This document shows positions 62,623 to 64,000 of a DNA stretch of 64,000 nucleotides, one piece after another. Position 1 is the first letter of the stretch; each line of letters starts with the position of its first letter. The notes beneath the pieces are model-generated. The model did not search any database. It had not been told where the DNA came from and was given only the letters and a program-made list of their open reading frames with translations. Made by a program: the position numbers and the translations under genes. Source of the stretch: Dromaius novaehollandiae (lineage: Eukaryota > Chordata > Aves > Casuariiformes > Dromaiidae); the NCBI RefSeq assembly GCF_036370855.1, contig NC_088130.1:68548941-68612940 (forward strand). Direction: 5' to 3'.

Positions 62623-63344
62623 CTGTTAACATAAAAACAAAACAGATCTAGGATTTAGTTTGCTGTTTTCGTAAGACAATAGCAACTGCTTTAGAAAAGC
62701 ACTTTGTCACCTACAAAGCCACACACAGAATGAATTCATGCTTATTTATGCATATATTTAAGAAGAGTTTAACCCTCTATTAAGAAGGGGGTCTGCCACT
62801 TTCATTATGTGCTCATTCATCTTGCTGTTAACGCAGCAGGATTATACCAGTGAGGGGAGAAAGAGAATAAGGGTACATGCCTATGACAGGACTGAGGAAG
62901 ACAGCCATTAAGCATTGCCATGCTTGCATGGTTAGGTTAAAAGACGCTTGGCCTGATTTTTTAAAATATTAGTACCACAAAACTAAAGCAGCTCTTTTAT
63001 TTTTTCTTTTTTTTTTCCAATCTGTTGCCTCTCCACCTGCAATCCTCTCAGAAGAAATAGAAATCAAACCTCAAAATTTGAAACTAGGCCCTATGATTCT
63101 AAAAAAAATGAGACATTGTTTTAGAAAACATTAGCCAAGTGAATTGCCAAAAAATAAATAACAATTAAAAAACCCCCCACAAACTACTTCATCATTGGCA
63201 TAGCCCAATCCCCTAAACACATGCCCTGACCATTCAAAATGCTGCTTCCTTAAAATGATTCATTCAGCTAGAGGACACATCATATTTCTGTGCTGGAATG
63301 GAAGCAGATGAAATTATCTTGATATGCATTTGAGATGACTAGTT

Positions 63345-63368
63345 AATATTTACTAAATAGTAAATATT
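63345..63368. repeat. AT-rich perfect hairpin in ACAA2 intron 3
   Basis: AATATTTACTA and TAGTAAATATT are perfect complements around two A residues. The phrase agttaatattta occurs three times at 63341-63400, so the hairpin sits in a small local repeat cluster. Confidence 0.75.
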
Positions 63369-63689
63369 AGTTAATATTTAAAAACCAGTTAATATTTACT
63401 ATTTCTTAATAATTGCTATGACTGACATTAGATATATTGGGGAAATGTCATATTTGGGAAAGACCTTATGACCACTCTTTCAACGTAAGTAGTCAAAAAT
63501 CTCCGACGTATTTTTTTTTTAGCGCAGACTAATTCTTCTTGTGTATGTAGACTTTCCAGAGACCACTAGAAAGAACAGTCAGGTGAATATTATTGTAAAC
63601 TTGTAACCTTAACTCTGCATTGTGTTCCACATTTTTCTCTCTAGAGGATTAGATCTGAAATAATTCCCCAGCCAACAGGGACTACTACC

Positions 63690-63706
63690 TTTTTTTTTTT
63701 TTTTTT
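63690..63706 (+). repeat. Poly(T) run, 17 T, in ACAA2 intron 3
   Basis: Uninterrupted run of T. Confidence 0.75.
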
Positions 63707-64000
63707 AATCTGTATGGGTGCTCAAATATTTTAAAATACACTTTCATTTTGTAAAGTCTCTTTCCTCCTTGACCAACCAACCAAATCAAACAAAAATCAC
63801 TGTACCACTGTCATGACTAATTGCTACTTAGATAAAAAGCATGTGCTGTTTCCTTTTTGAAGGACAGAATAAAAGCTATTTTTGATTTGGCGGAGAGTAA
63901 ATACTGTGACAAAACAGCTGAAAACAAGAGCAACACTTCTCTGTGAGCAGCAGAGACAGCTCACATCACTGTTATTCAGCAGAAAAAGCATTAGTGACAA

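Larger units (their letters stand above)
62623..64000 (-). other. ACAA2 intron 3 (partial, runs off the right edge)
   Basis: Upstream of exon 4 no sequence coding for the Cys92 segment is found before the window ends, so exon 3 lies further right. The intron holds an AT-rich hairpin near 63.35 kb and a run of 17 T at 63690-63706. Nothing else is recognised. Confidence 0.75.

Noticed and set aside
62623..64000. ACAA2 exon 3 (nucleophile Cys92) within the window
   Set aside because: No minus-strand sequence coding for a CGSG-type loop joined to a donor was found, so it must lie past 64,000.

Overview
The window is vertebrate nuclear DNA, almost certainly from a bird. It holds one gene that can be proved from the sequence: the 3' two-thirds of ACAA2, the mitochondrial 3-ketoacyl-CoA thiolase of fatty acid beta-oxidation. 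ACAA2 lies on the minus strand from about 51.46 kb to beyond the right edge. The avian assignment rests on spliced GT-AG exons and on four fragments of the CR1 LINE 3' end in the style typical of bird genomes. There are no bacterial operons, CRISPR arrays, rRNA or tRNA genes.

Right part (51.46-64 kb): seven ACAA2 coding exons were reconstructed base by base. They encode residues 105-397 by the numbering of the 397-residue human protein. Every exon junction joins in phase, and the thiolase His352 and Cys382 fall where expected. The exons that encode the start, the mitochondrial targeting end and the nucleophile Cys92 lie upstream, beyond 64,000. Intron 5 contains a patch of coding-like but frame-broken minus-strand sequence (about 58.5-59.2 kb), a possible old retrocopy that I could not identify.

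Left part (1-51.4 kb): this reads as intergenic DNA downstream of ACAA2. In mammals that flank lies toward LIPG, but no LIPG exon is recognisable here. It contains the CR1 fragments, A/T homopolymers, small tandem duplications, two notable inverted repeats (28.2 kb, and 63.3 kb in intron 3) and several CpG-dense patches. The strongest patch is a CpG island at 44.03-44.48 kb with a CCAAT box and an Sp1-type GC box but no recognisable gene. It is the best candidate for an unannotated promoter, probably of a non-coding RNA. AT-rich, CpG-poor blocks (about 7.6-12.4, 25-28.8 and 45-51 kb) alternate with CpG-richer ones (about 13-24.8 and 29-33 kb).

I found no convincing new biological system. The leads worth checking are the orphan CpG island, the intron 5 coding-like segment, the in-frame tandem duplication at 7.4 kb, and a long ORF-poor block at 7.6-8.5 kb that may be a conserved non-coding element.
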